Numbered from the stretch's first letter, positions 7,186 to 16,561 are shown. The stretch is DNA of 64,000 nucleotides from Campylobacter subantarcticus LMG 24377 (GCF_000816305.1 NZ_CP007773.1:620001-684000), one strand, 5' to 3'. Numbers and translations are program-made. Notes: a model not told the origin generated them from the letters alone.

Positions 7186-7656
7186 CTAGAAATTTTTAAT
7201 AAGTTTCATTTTAGATATCATTCCTTTGTATTTAAAAGTAAAGTTATAAGTTCCCTTTGGAAAATGATTACCAAGAACAAGAAAACCAATAGGATTGTAT
7301 CCCATATAAGTTCCGTCTAAATTATAGTATGGATCTCCACTCCACGCAGATAATAAATTAACTTCAAATTCTTTTTCTCTAAAACCTAACCCATCTCTAT
7401 CTACTTGAACAATAACTTTTTGATTAATCATTCTTTTATCAAAACCAGCGATAGTTAAATAAGGAACACCACCATGCGAAGTATAGCTCGTAATAACTGC
7501 TGTAAGTCCATTGTTTTCATAGTATCCAATATATCTAGTTAAAAAATCTACTAAATATAATTTTTCAGGTAATGTAAAAATTACACTAATCTTGGCATTT
7601 ACTTTCAATGTTTGATTAATAGCTTTTAATTCTACATCTATGTCGTTTTTAAAGGG
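7186..7656 (-). CDS. Silent adhesin cassette 8
   Basis: It opens PFKNDIDVELKAINQTLKVNA, the same framework as cassettes 2 and 6, but the rest (VIFTLPEKLYLVDFLTRYIG, then FPKGTYNFTFKYKGMISKM) is distinct. Its stop codon lies inside the spacer that precedes site 7. It lies immediately after the stop of the expressed adhesin, so deletion between sites 8 and 9 would put it into expression. Confidence 0.75.
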   Translation of the reverse strand, partial: PFKNDIDVELKAINQTLKVNAKISVIFTLPEKLYLVDFLTRYIGYYENNGLTAVITSYTSHGGVPYLTIAGFDKRMINQKVIVQVDRDGLGFREKEFEVNLLSAWSGDPYYNLDGTYMGYNPIGFLVLGNHFPKGTYNFTFKYKGMISKMKLIKNF

Positions 7657-7658
7657 TT
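7634..7658 (-). repeat. Shufflon site 8 (GACATAAAT class, diverged)
   Basis: Minus strand reads AACCCTTTAAAAACGACATA, encoding PFKNDI. Confidence 0.8.
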
Positions 7659-7677
7659 CAAAGAAAACACTAGAAAA

Positions 7678-10600
7678 TCAAATAAAATATTCAAAAATAT
7701 AATATTTTTTCTTATGGTATTCAAATTCATATTTTATAAAACCATTTCTATGGCTACCTTCCACACAAGAATTAGTTGATTGTATTTCAATAATACCTTT
7801 TTCATTAAAATAAAATTTTTCTTTTGATATATTAGAATGTTCAGGCTTTATATGATCTCCAACACCTTTATAATCAACTATTTTCAATTCAATACTTTCT
7901 TGATAAACACCTCCACTAATAATAACTTTTTCAGGTAGCTTTCCAGTTCCAGCTTCAATATAAATATTTTGATTAACAAGTTTTAATATGATTTTAATTT
8001 CTTGATTTAGCTCTTTTCCTAAGCTTTTAAAAACTACATTAATGCTGTTATTAAAGGGTGATTTTCCTTGTCCACTTAAATAAGCCTCGCCTTTAGTATT
8101 AAATTTGTTATCTTTTGAGGTAATTTTTCCATCTCCACTTAAAGTCCATTCTACACTTGCATTTGGCTTTCCACCTCTCACTGTTACCTCAAATGTTTCA
8201 TCGCCTACAAGCTCAGTTTTATCGCTTTGAATTGATAATCTATATTGATGAATAGGTGTTTTTAATAAGTTTGCAGGAGAATTTACATAAGTATCTCCTT
8301 TTTGAATATATTTAAATAAAGGATTAACTTCTTTAATTGAATAATCATTAATTGCTTTATAAGTCAAAGTAGCTTCTCCTTGGGCATTTGCTTTTACACT
8401 TGTTGTAGTAGGAATAAATGCTCCACTTGAAAGAAGTGTAACATTAGAATTTGGTAATAATCCCTGTATTACAAAACTGTAATTCTCTCCGTAAGTTACT
8501 TGTTTATCAACAGGACTATAAATTCCTTCTCCATTATATTTAGGAAATGTTTTTACACTTGGCGTAAATGTTCTAAGTTGATAAGTAATTGCTTTTGAAA
8601 TATTTTTATTAATACTTTGGGCTGTTACACTAGGATTAGTTGTATAAGGTGTTTTAGAACTAAGTTTAGCAGTAGCTTCTCCTTGGGCATTGAAAGTTCT
8701 TTGCTCTTCACTTAAAGTTCCATGCCCACTTACACTCCAAGTTAAAGCTTGATTTGGTTTCCCTCCGCTTATAGTGATGATAGAAAAATCTCTAATTAGA
8801 TTTTTTGATTTTCCATTAATATATGCGTCAATTTTTTCTTTTGAAGCACTTGCTGTTAATGGATATTGCTTAATTGCTATATTTTCCATAGTAAAGGTTT
8901 CTTTAATATCTCCAGTTTTTATAAAATTAAATTTTGGAGCAATATTTAATACATTTGTTTGATTTATTTTATTAAATGTCAGTGTAACTTCTCCGCTTGA
9001 ATTTACCTGATATTTTGTTTGTTTAGCACTTACATTTGGACTTTCTACTATTTCAACTTCACTATCAGGCAATAAACCTTTAACCTTAATAGAGTAATCT
9101 ATATCATAGTCTATAGTTTTTTGGAAAGTTCCATAGATATTTTTTAAAATAGGATATTCTATTGTTGGGGTAAAGGTTCTTAAATCATATGTTATAACTT
9201 TATTTGAATTTTTACCTACACCCGAAGTAACAATTTTAATAGGGGTTTTAAATGGAGTTTTTGAAGTTAATAAGGCTTTAGCTTCTCCATTTTGATCAAA
9301 GCTTAGTTCTTGATTGCTTAATGTGCCATCGCCAGTTAAATCCCATTCTACTTTTTCGTTAGGTTTTCCACCCATAACTTTAACTTCTGTATGATCTAAG
9401 ATTAAATCTTTTGTAGGTAAGCCATTTTTATAAGCGTCAAGCTTATCTTTTTCACTATCCATTGCTAAAGAATATTGATAAAGTTTGATATTATCTTTAA
9501 CTTCAATTTTATTTGCGATACTTTGATTATAAATAGCTGTAATTTCTAAATTCTTAACATTATAATCTTTGATTGCTTCAAATACTACTTTGCTTTCGCC
9601 TTTTTCATTTGAAGTGGTTTCTTTGTTATTGCTAATTCTTAATGTTTTATTATTCTGTGTATCTTTTGCTATCCATTCTACTTTAGTATTTGGCATTAAT
9701 CCTGTAAGTTTAACTTCAAACTCACTCACATAATCAATTGTTCCATTTTCAAATGGAGTATTTGTAATTGGGTGCTTGTGAGTTGGTAAAATCATAGTGG
9801 CTTTATAATTTTTAACCTCTAATTCTTTGCTTTTTTCACTCACTAATTCATCATTAGTATTTTTAGCAAAGATTTTTACCTTACCATTATTTTCTAAACC
9901 TACAATTTTAACTTTGCTTTCGCCTTTATTATCTGCAATAAGTTGTAATTCTTTAGCAGTAGAGCTTTTGTTTTCATTTTCTAAGACAAATAAAGCTTTA
10001 TCCTCGCCTTCTAATCTCCACTTTACATTAGTTTTATTTGGGCGTAAGTTTTTATAAGTAGCAATTGCTATTTCTTTATTTCCTATAACTTCTTTATCAA
10101 TACTTAAATCATTATCGTTATTACCAAATACCATAATTTGTACAGGTGCTTTAAACTCAACTCCATTAACACTAGCAATAACTTTAACTTCTTCTTTATC
10201 TTTCATAGTATCATCAGCTTTATATTTGATAATAGCTTCACCATTGTTATCAGTTGTATCTGAAGTATTTGTTTTAATTAATTCACCTTTGCCTATTAAT
10301 CTCCAAACAACTTTTAAATTATTAGCTAAATTTCCACCTGCTAAAGTGATAAGACTTTCTTCAAATCTTTCTATTTTTTCAGGATCTGCTTTAATTTTAA
10401 AATCAAGCTTTATAATTGAAATAGGAAATTTACCATTTGATTCGCCAGCTACTGCATTTAAATCAGTTTTTGGAGTGCAAGAACGAATAATTTGCACATA
10501 AACTTTTCCGCTATTGTCTGTGATATAGTCAAAACCTTTTTCAAATACTACACAAGAATGAGTTGGTGTAACTCTCATAGGAGTATTTTTTATTACTTCA

Positions 10601-13014
10601 TCAAAGCCATTTTTTAATAATATACAATGTTTATCATTACCTAAATCCCCACAATAAGAAATATGATATTTATCCTGAGTTGCTCTATATTCAAGAACCA
10701 TAGAATAATCTCTATCAATTAATTGAGTTCTAGTGCCTTCAATAGTATTACTAATTCCTGCTAGTTTTGGCTCAAATGCTAATTTCATAGCTTTTTCATC
10801 AAGTGGTATATTAATGTTTGCATTAATTGAAGTATTCTTTTTAGAACTTTCTGCACTTCTGCTATGACTTAAAGTAAAAGTTAGTGCAGGGAATGGAGAA
10901 TATGAAATTCCCCCTTCATATATTAATGGATTTTTCTCTAAATCATCAACGCTATTTGCTCCAAAAACGCCTACTTTATCGCCATACCATTGTCCCATTT
11001 TTGCAAAAACTGAAACATTAATAAGAGAAGGAAAGGCATATTTTATTTTTGCGTCCCAACCATTTGCAGGGCGTTCTTGCACATAATCTTTTTCAAAATC
11101 ATAACTATCTATCCAGCTACTTAATCTTTGATATACATTTGCATTAAATGCAAGTGTATCTACCATAGCTTCAGCACCTAAAGACATTCTTTTATGCCCT
11201 CTGCTAAAATCATGATCATAGACTGAGTTTAATCCTAACATAATATTACCTGAATTATTTAAAGCTATTGCGTTTGGATAATATCTTATACCCCCACCAA
11301 AGTGTCCTATGGTTCTATCATTAGCAAATTCGCCTATACCACTTTGTAAAAAATAAGATATTTTTGGATTATCTTCACTTACAATAGGTAAAAGTGCTTT
11401 AGCATTACCACTAAAACCACTTCTTTCGTTGTAATTAAATGAAAAATCTGTATTAATAGAAGTATTTAATGAATCAATAAATTCTTTAGCTAGTTCATTT
11501 GCACTTGCATTTAAATAAGAACTTGCCATATTTTTTACAATCTCTTCTTTGCTTTTGCTATCTTCACTATCATAAATAGCACCAGCTGTTTGAATAACTT
11601 TCATTACTTTATTTGAAAATTCTTGATCTTCTTTGCTTAAATTATCATCTTTTTTACTATCATTTAAAGCTTCTTGTGTTTTTAAATTTTCATTATAATA
11701 ATTTGCATTTGTAGGGTGCTTTAGATAAATGCTTTCAAAAGGTTCTTTAATAATTTCTTTATCTTTAAAATTATTAGTATTAGGATATTCTTTAATGATT
11801 TTTTCATCTTCAAACTCAAGCCACTTAGCTGAAATATATTCTTCTTTATTAGCTAACTTAGCCCACTTAGTGCCAGTTTCATTAGTTATGATATTTTCAA
11901 TATCTAATATTCTATTTTCTCTATAAATTTCAACTTGTTTGCTTTTTACATTTGGTTTTTCTCTTGAGATTATGCGATGGGCTTTTACTTTTGCTTTTCT
12001 TATAGTTTGTTCTTGAAAATTTGTATTATCTTCTTCGTTATTAATTTCTTTTAAATTATCATCAAGATTATTTTTTTCTTGAATTAGTTGTTCTTTTTTA
12101 GCAATTAATTCATTATTGTTTGAATTATTACTTAATTCTTTATCTATACTTCTGATTTCTTTGTTTATTTTTGCATATTTAGCATAGATTTCTTGCTCAC
12201 TAAGTTCTTTACTATCTTTTTCTTCTTTTATAATTTCATTATTTATAATTTCACTAGTTTCATTAACTTGTGTTTCTTGTGATTGAATAGTGTTTGTGCT
12301 TTGGGTATTTTCCTCTTGAGTTTGTGCCATGACAATTGGTTCTTTAGTTTGATTATTATCATTTTGTAAATGATTGTTTTCTTCAATAGTATCAAAATTA
12401 TTTTCTTCAAACTCAAGCCACTTAGCTGAAATATATTCTTCTTTATTAGCTAATTTAGCCCACTTAGTGCCTGTTTCATTAGTTATGATATTTTCAATAT
12501 CTAGTATCCTTCCTTGTTTGTAAATTTCAACTTGATTACTATTTGCACTTGGTTCATTTCTTGAAACTATACGATGGGCTTTAACAGTAGCTTTGTAATT
12601 TGATATTTGGCTTATGCTGTTATTGGCACAATATTCGTGATTTGGATCGGCTTTGCAGTTAATAATAGTATCTACTTTTTTCTTTTTTACAATTGTTTGT
12701 TTTGTATTTTGTAGTTGAAAATCTCCTTGTTTTATTTTAAACCAGTGTTCTGTATAATCATGATATACACCACTGCTACTAACATAAGGAAAAACAACCA
12801 TTTGTGCAAATAAAGGTTGTCTGTATAAAGGCATATTATTTGGTAATGGAGTGATATTTTCTTTTAGCGCTTCTTGTTGATTTTTTTGTGCATAAGAAGG
12901 TGAATTAACCAATAGTTCTTTGATGAGAGAATTCTTATTTAAAACTGCTTCTGCAAATACAAAACAACTACATATAGATAAAATTCCAATTGCATATAAA
13001 GATTTTTTTAACAT
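7678..13014 (-). CDS. Inverse autotransporter (intimin/invasin-like) adhesin with switchable tip
   Basis: This 1778-residue outer-membrane adhesin has a signal peptide (1-22), two near-identical SH3-like modules (about 141-205 and 340-403, both with KVKAHRI or similar and GTKWAKLANKEEYISAKWL), a coiled linker, and the inverse autotransporter beta-barrel (about 500-740: FSFNYNERSGF, GGGIRYYP, LGLNSVYDHDFSRGHKRMSLG). Then follow many Big_1-like Ig domains with recurring GGKPN...W...G.G motifs. Residue 1653 starts the shufflon site (SPFNNSINV) and residues to 1778 form the exchangeable tip. It follows trbC, where F plasmids have traN. It probably presents a variable receptor-binding tip on the donor surface, perhaps for mating-pair stabilisation. 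Confidence 0.92.
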   Translation of the reverse strand: MLKKSLYAIGILSICSCFVFAEAVLNKNSLIKELLVNSPSYAQKNQQEALKENITPLPNNMPLYRQPLFAQMVVFPYVSSSGVYHDYTEHWFKIKQGDFQLQNTKQTIVKKKKVDTIINCKADPNHEYCANNSISQISNYKATVKAHRIVSRNEPSANSNQVEIYKQGRILDIENIITNETGTKWAKLANKEEYISAKWLEFEENNFDTIEENNHLQNDNNQTKEPIVMAQTQEENTQSTNTIQSQETQVNETSEIINNEIIKEEKDSKELSEQEIYAKYAKINKEIRSIDKELSNNSNNNELIAKKEQLIQEKNNLDDNLKEINNEEDNTNFQEQTIRKAKVKAHRIISREKPNVKSKQVEIYRENRILDIENIITNETGTKWAKLANKEEYISAKWLEFEDEKIIKEYPNTNNFKDKEIIKEPFESIYLKHPTNANYYNENLKTQEALNDSKKDDNLSKEDQEFSNKVMKVIQTAGAIYDSEDSKSKEEIVKNMASSYLNASANELAKEFIDSLNTSINTDFSFNYNERSGFSGNAKALLPIVSEDNPKISYFLQSGIGEFANDRTIGHFGGGIRYYPNAIALNNSGNIMLGLNSVYDHDFSRGHKRMSLGAEAMVDTLAFNANVYQRLSSWIDSYDFEKDYVQERPANGWDAKIKYAFPSLINVSVFAKMGQWYGDKVGVFGANSVDDLEKNPLIYEGGISYSPFPALTFTLSHSRSAESSKKNTSINANINIPLDEKAMKLAFEPKLAGISNTIEGTRTQLIDRDYSMVLEYRATQDKYHISYCGDLGNDKHCILLKNGFDEVIKNTPMRVTPTHSCVVFEKGFDYITDNSGKVYVQIIRSCTPKTDLNAVAGESNGKFPISIIKLDFKIKADPEKIERFEESLITLAGGNLANNLKVVWRLIGKGELIKTNTSDTTDNNGEAIIKYKADDTMKDKEEVKVIASVNGVEFKAPVQIMVFGNNDNDLSIDKEVIGNKEIAIATYKNLRPNKTNVKWRLEGEDKALFVLENENKSSTAKELQLIADNKGESKVKIVGLENNGKVKIFAKNTNDELVSEKSKELEVKNYKATMILPTHKHPITNTPFENGTIDYVSEFEVKLTGLMPNTKVEWIAKDTQNNKTLRISNNKETTSNEKGESKVVFEAIKDYNVKNLEITAIYNQSIANKIEVKDNIKLYQYSLAMDSEKDKLDAYKNGLPTKDLILDHTEVKVMGGKPNEKVEWDLTGDGTLSNQELSFDQNGEAKALLTSKTPFKTPIKIVTSGVGKNSNKVITYDLRTFTPTIEYPILKNIYGTFQKTIDYDIDYSIKVKGLLPDSEVEIVESPNVSAKQTKYQVNSSGEVTLTFNKINQTNVLNIAPKFNFIKTGDIKETFTMENIAIKQYPLTASASKEKIDAYINGKSKNLIRDFSIITISGGKPNQALTWSVSGHGTLSEEQRTFNAQGEATAKLSSKTPYTTNPSVTAQSINKNISKAITYQLRTFTPSVKTFPKYNGEGIYSPVDKQVTYGENYSFVIQGLLPNSNVTLLSSGAFIPTTTSVKANAQGEATLTYKAINDYSIKEVNPLFKYIQKGDTYVNSPANLLKTPIHQYRLSIQSDKTELVGDETFEVTVRGGKPNASVEWTLSGDGKITSKDNKFNTKGEAYLSGQGKSPFNNSINVVFKSLGKELNQEIKIILKLVNQNIYIEAGTGKLPEKVIISGGVYQESIELKIVDYKGVGDHIKPEHSNISKEKFYFNEKGIIEIQSTNSCVEGSHRNGFIKYEFEYHKKKYYIFEYFI
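8036..8060 (-). repeat. Shufflon site 9, expressed position
   Basis: Minus strand reads CACCCTTTAATAACAGCATT and AATGT inside the adhesin frame. The first base differs from all silent copies (C versus A), so the crossover must lie downstream of it and the 5' flank stays with the adhesin. Confidence 0.85.
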
Positions 13015-13029
13015 TGTAAGCCTTTTAGA

Positions 13030-13947
13030 TTATTTATAAAAATTATTTTTCATATTTTTTAGTAATCTTTCTATTCCACTACTTTTAGCTTCTTTATTAA
13101 TTTGTTCTAGTGCATAATCAGCACTTACTTCGCCGTATGCAATAAAATATTTTTCATTTTCATCAGGTTTTCCTATTACATTTTGATAATCTTGAACTAT
13201 GGGGTTATAATTTTGTATATATAAGATCGCTGGTACTTTTTTGATGTCAAATCGTTGTGTTATTTTTGGATTAATTTCTATATTAAATTTATAATGATTA
13301 TCTTCATTAGAAAGATCAGAATTTTTATTTTTAATTAAAAGCTTTTGTATGTATTCTTGAGTAGGTTTTATATATCTTAAATCATTTCCAACTAAGCCTC
13401 TTAAAACAAAAGTAATATCTGTATTAACATTTTCTAGCAATTTGAAATAGTTTTGTATTGTTTCATCTTTTAAAGATGAGCTGATAATAATAAATATCTT
13501 TTCGTTTGGATTAAGGTATTTATTTGTACTGATAAGGTGTTTTGTTTCTTCCATTTGTTTTATCATATTTTTTGTGTAATCTGAATATTCTTCTAAATTT
13601 TGTTTAAAACCAAAGCTTTTATCATGTAGAATATAATTTTCATTTTTTAAAACTTCATTTTGCATTCTTTCACTTCTTCTCAATGAAGAAATTTCTTCAG
13701 CACTTTTTGAAGTATTTGTATCTTTCATAAATGTTATATCTTCATATGTTTTATTAAAATCAGTTTTTTTTATTTCTTGAACATATGAAAGGTTTAAGTC
13801 TTTTGAATTTTTATGTAATTCTTCAACAGAGATTTGACTTTGAATTTGTTCTTTGTTTTTAAGATACTTATCTTCAAATAATTCTTGTTTTGTTTCATTT
13901 GAAAATACAATAATGGGTAAAGCTATTGAAATAAATATTCTTTTCAT
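13030..13947 (-). CDS. trbC: F-type conjugation pilus assembly protein TrbC
   Basis: The 305-residue protein has a signal peptide (MKRIFISIALPIIVFS), a long charged helical region and a C-terminal thioredoxin-like TrbC domain: IFIIISSSLKDETIQNYFKL, FVLRGLVGND, an INPKITQRFDIKKVPAILYI strand-loop and GEVSADYALEQI. The order strand, RGL and PALL/PAILY matches F-type TrbC/TraW partners acting in the periplasm during pilus assembly. It starts 13 bases after traU and ends 15 bases before the adhesin, so all are probably one transcript. In F the next gene is traN; here it is the inverse autotransporter. Confidence 0.82.
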   Translation of the reverse strand: MKRIFISIALPIIVFSNETKQELFEDKYLKNKEQIQSQISVEELHKNSKDLNLSYVQEIKKTDFNKTYEDITFMKDTNTSKSAEEISSLRRSERMQNEVLKNENYILHDKSFGFKQNLEEYSDYTKNMIKQMEETKHLISTNKYLNPNEKIFIIISSSLKDETIQNYFKLLENVNTDITFVLRGLVGNDLRYIKPTQEYIQKLLIKNKNSDLSNEDNHYKFNIEINPKITQRFDIKKVPAILYIQNYNPIVQDYQNVIGKPDENEKYFIAYGEVSADYALEQINKEAKSSGIERLLKNMKNNFYK

Positions 13948-13960
13948 GATTTTTCCTTGT

Positions 13961-14956
13961 TTATAACATGCAACATTCTCTTTTTTTAAAGAGCATAAAA
14001 GTAAAATTATCTCCCCCAGCTGGAAGATTTTTCAAAAAACTCCATAATAAGCCACTTTGTCCTATGGCTGAAGCAATAGGGTGTGCAATAGGGGCTAATA
14101 TTTGCAACCTATAAGATGATTTTTTCCAAATAGGCATAGGGAATTCCCCGCATAAGCCAGCTTTTCCTGCACTTCCCCAAAGAATTAATTCTCTATGTAA
14201 TTTATAAATCATGCTTGCAGCGACACTTGCGGCGTCTTCAACATAATCTTTATTTCCTGTGTTTCCTGATAAAGGATAGGCATTTCCCCAAGAGCCTTTG
14301 CACCAAAACAACGGATCAAGCGCTACATTAGCCTGAGAAGATACACTATCTGTCATACAAGTAAGATTGGTAACTGGATTTCCAAATAATAATGCTTCTG
14401 GGTTTATAAGAGCTGATAATTCATCATCTTGCCACAAAGGATCTACTTCTGTAAGATATGCTAAATCTATCCCATTGCTTGACATGCATAAAAAATCCAT
14501 TAATACACCTAATACCTCTAAGACAGGATATATATAGTAGTGAGATTGATAAAAAACCCTTTGTCTATCAGCACCATCACCTTTTGTTCCCGAGCTAATA
14601 CTACCCATAGAAGGCATTTCAAATCCCATACCCATAAAACAATAAGGATCTTTAACAACATCAATCATGCGATCTGGTTCAAAATATCCTATAGGTATTC
14701 CTATTCTAATGAATAATGGTGGTGGGGCAGGGCATATACATATAGGAGAGCCAACTACACCTTGAGGATCTGGCATAGGTCCATGTATAACTTGTATTCC
14801 TGCTATTGCGAGTGGAAAAATACATGAATAACAAATATCCGTTAGCGTATTTAATATTTGTGCTGGATTTGCATTGCAAACAGCTTTTGAATCTGTCGGA
14901 TTTAAAAAAATAATACTAGCTGTAATAGCGCTTAAAATATACTTTTTTATTTTCAT
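13961..14956 (-). CDS. traU: F-type conjugation protein TraU
   Basis: The 331-residue protein has a signal peptide ending at SKA and the typical Cys-rich TraU pattern: NTLTDICYSCIFPLAIAG, PICICPAPPP, IGIPIGYFEPDRMIDVVKDP, LDFLC-type core and DPLFWCKGSWGNAYPLSG, with RECCML at the C-terminus. TraU is a periplasmic component needed for DNA transfer in F-type systems and depends on disulphide bonds, which fits the thioredoxin-like genes nearby. Its start overlaps the traW stop by four bases (ATGA), indicating translational coupling. Confidence 0.93.
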   Translation of the reverse strand: MKIKKYILSAITASIIFLNPTDSKAVCNANPAQILNTLTDICYSCIFPLAIAGIQVIHGPMPDPQGVVGSPICICPAPPPLFIRIGIPIGYFEPDRMIDVVKDPYCFMGMGFEMPSMGSISSGTKGDGADRQRVFYQSHYYIYPVLEVLGVLMDFLCMSSNGIDLAYLTEVDPLWQDDELSALINPEALLFGNPVTNLTCMTDSVSSQANVALDPLFWCKGSWGNAYPLSGNTGNKDYVEDAASVAASMIYKLHRELILWGSAGKAGLCGEFPMPIWKKSSYRLQILAPIAHPIASAIGQSGLLWSFLKNLPAGGDNFTFMLFKKRECCML

Positions 14957-15600
14957 TGATAACCTTTTGTAAGATTATTTTCATTTAAACAAGGAAGGCA
15001 TATTTCTTGTACTTGTATTTTTTGTCCAACTTGTTTGATAATACTTGGTGTTTTTTCTATTTTCAAAGCTTCTCTTATTTGTGGTACAAGATAAAATACA
15101 GGTTTTTTTATATCTTGCATTAATTCGTAGTAGTTTCCATCTGATAATAATAATCTATAAGCAATAGAATCAAAATCGCTATTTTTATACCATTCTATTT
15201 CTCTTGGATTAGTTCCATCGATTACAACCATTGCATAAGAAATTTTTACATATTGCGCAGGGTTAAATTTCAACCCTTTTGCATAGATTATTTTTCCGTT
15301 TTGGTCTTTTATATCTTCTTTTAGCGTGTATGTTAAATCAGGATAGAAAGTTCTATCTTCTAAGGCAGCCTTTAACGGTATCAATCCTTTAGGCTTATAA
15401 TTTTTAGCCTTTTCTTTCATTTGTTCTCTTGCTAGATTAGCTCTCTTTTGGATTTCATCTTTATTATTAACCAAATGCTCTTTAAATAATATAAGCATAT
15501 CTTTCTCTGCAAAATCTTTAGTCTGCCCAAGAAATAATTCATTGCTAGCTAACATACTGCAATAGCACAATAATGAGCCAAATAAAATTTTTTTCATCAT
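14953..15600 (-). CDS. traW: F-type conjugation protein TraW
   Basis: The 215-residue protein has a signal peptide and the TraW sequence pattern: LGQTKDFAEKDML near the mature N-terminus, a helical basic stretch, RTFYPDLTYTLKEDIKDQNG and GLKFNPAQYVKISYAMVVIDG, ending with a QEICLPC motif. TraW is periplasmic and works with TrbC and TraU in F pilus assembly. Start and stop overlap both neighbours by four bases, so traF-traW-traU form a tight cluster. Confidence 0.9.
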   Translation of the reverse strand: MMKKILFGSLLCYCSMLASNELFLGQTKDFAEKDMLILFKEHLVNNKDEIQKRANLAREQMKEKAKNYKPKGLIPLKAALEDRTFYPDLTYTLKEDIKDQNGKIIYAKGLKFNPAQYVKISYAMVVIDGTNPREIEWYKNSDFDSIAYRLLLSDGNYYELMQDIKKPVFYLVPQIREALKIEKTPSIIKQVGQKIQVQEICLPCLNENNLTKGYQ

Positions 15601-16352
15601 TTGTCTTTCTCCAAAATTGCATTGTCAAATAAAAATAAAGTATTTTTGATTATTTCTTCTCTATTTGCTAGCCCAGCTTTTACTCTTTGCCAGATAGCTT
15701 CACCTTTTGAGTTCTTATAAATAAAAAAACTTTCAGGAGTTGTAGTGAGATTGAATTTCTTAATAAGCTCGGGGCGCTTATCTGTATCTATATATTCAAC
15801 ATTAGCACTATATTCTCTTATTAAAGAATCATAAACAAGTTTTTGTTTTTCATTAATATCTTTATTAAAGCCACTTTGAAAAACCACAAACGACAAATCA
15901 TTCTTATGTTCTTTAAAAAAGGTATTAATTTTTTCATCTCTTGCTTTAAATTCAGCACTTCTGCTAAATTTATCTGAACCTATTTCGGGATATTCTAAAT
16001 TTGGATCTTCTAATAAATTTAAAGCCCAAACTTTTGCAAATTTTTCAGATTGATCTGTTTGCCACTTATTCATTATTTGTAGAGTTTTAACATTATCTTT
16101 AGTTGGATTCATGACAGCAATTTGTCTTACTTTTTCAAATGTTTTAGTAAATTCTTCAGCACTATAACTCTCTAATGAATCTAAAAGAATTGATTTTATA
16201 AACAATTCATCTTTACTAGCGTTAATATCATTGGTTTTATTGTTTTCTATTTTTTCATAATAAAACCAGCCTTTTTTACTTTCATCAAAAAAGCTAGAGC
16301 TATTTAAGTGTGAAATACAGCACAAAACAACAAAAAATGTTTTTTTAAACAA
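15597..16352 (-). CDS. traF: F-type conjugation protein TraF
   Basis: The 251-residue protein has a signal peptide followed by the TraF hallmark KGWFYYEK near residue 28, an all-helical middle and a C-terminal thioredoxin fold (LSFVVFQSGFNKDINEKQKL, then NLTTTPESFFIYKN). The CXXC active site of thioredoxins is missing, as usual for F TraF, so it is a structural pilus-assembly protein and not a redox enzyme. It is the first gene of the cluster. Genes for the core complex (traB, traC, traK, traV, traG, traH) are not in this window and must lie left of position 1 if the system is complete. Confidence 0.88.
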   Translation of the reverse strand: MFKKTFFVVLCCISHLNSSSFFDESKKGWFYYEKIENNKTNDINASKDELFIKSILLDSLESYSAEEFTKTFEKVRQIAVMNPTKDNVKTLQIMNKWQTDQSEKFAKVWALNLLEDPNLEYPEIGSDKFSRSAEFKARDEKINTFFKEHKNDLSFVVFQSGFNKDINEKQKLVYDSLIREYSANVEYIDTDKRPELIKKFNLTTTPESFFIYKNSKGEAIWQRVKAGLANREEIIKNTLFLFDNAILEKDK

Positions 16353-16561
16353 GATTATATCCTAAAAATAAACTTAACTATTTTATACAAAATATAGAAA
16401 ATTATAACATATTGTTATTAAATTGAATAAAAAGTTCAAAATAGTTAAGCTTTAATAAAGTTTTAGAATGTATGTTTTAAAATGTAGTGTTAATTTTATT
16501 TTTAAAATTAAGTAAAAATAAATTATTTTTAATTTAAAATTATTATAAAATTATCTTACTT

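Larger units (their letters stand above)
3263..8062. other. Shufflon: invertible cassette array for the adhesin C-terminus
   Basis: Nine copies of a repeat with the core ACCCTTTAA plus a similar 3' part start nine alternative C-terminal coding segments in the same reading frame (Pro-Phe-Asn/Lys). Segments 1-5 read on plus, 6-8 and the expressed one on minus. Silent segments have no start codon; five have TAA directly before the repeat. Each ends with its own stop. Inversion between the expressed site (8036-8060) and any plus-strand site would splice that cassette in frame to the adhesin. Recombination between sites in the same orientation would delete cassettes. The recombinase is at 2557-3192. 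Confidence 0.85.

Noticed and set aside
3288-7608. Reading the shufflon cassettes as independent genes from internal ATG or GTG codons
   Set aside because: All eight frames are open back to the repeat, share its frame, lack ribosome binding sites at the internal codons, and mostly have a stop just before the repeat.
8774-11926. Several plus-strand ORFs of 60-90 codons inside the adhesin gene
   Set aside because: They are antisense shadows of a single 1778-codon frame with clear domains; none has a ribosome binding site or recognisable product.
13030-16352. A complete F-type secretion system in the window
   Set aside because: Only traF, traW, traU and trbC are present; core-complex and pilin genes were not found between 16352 and 56421.
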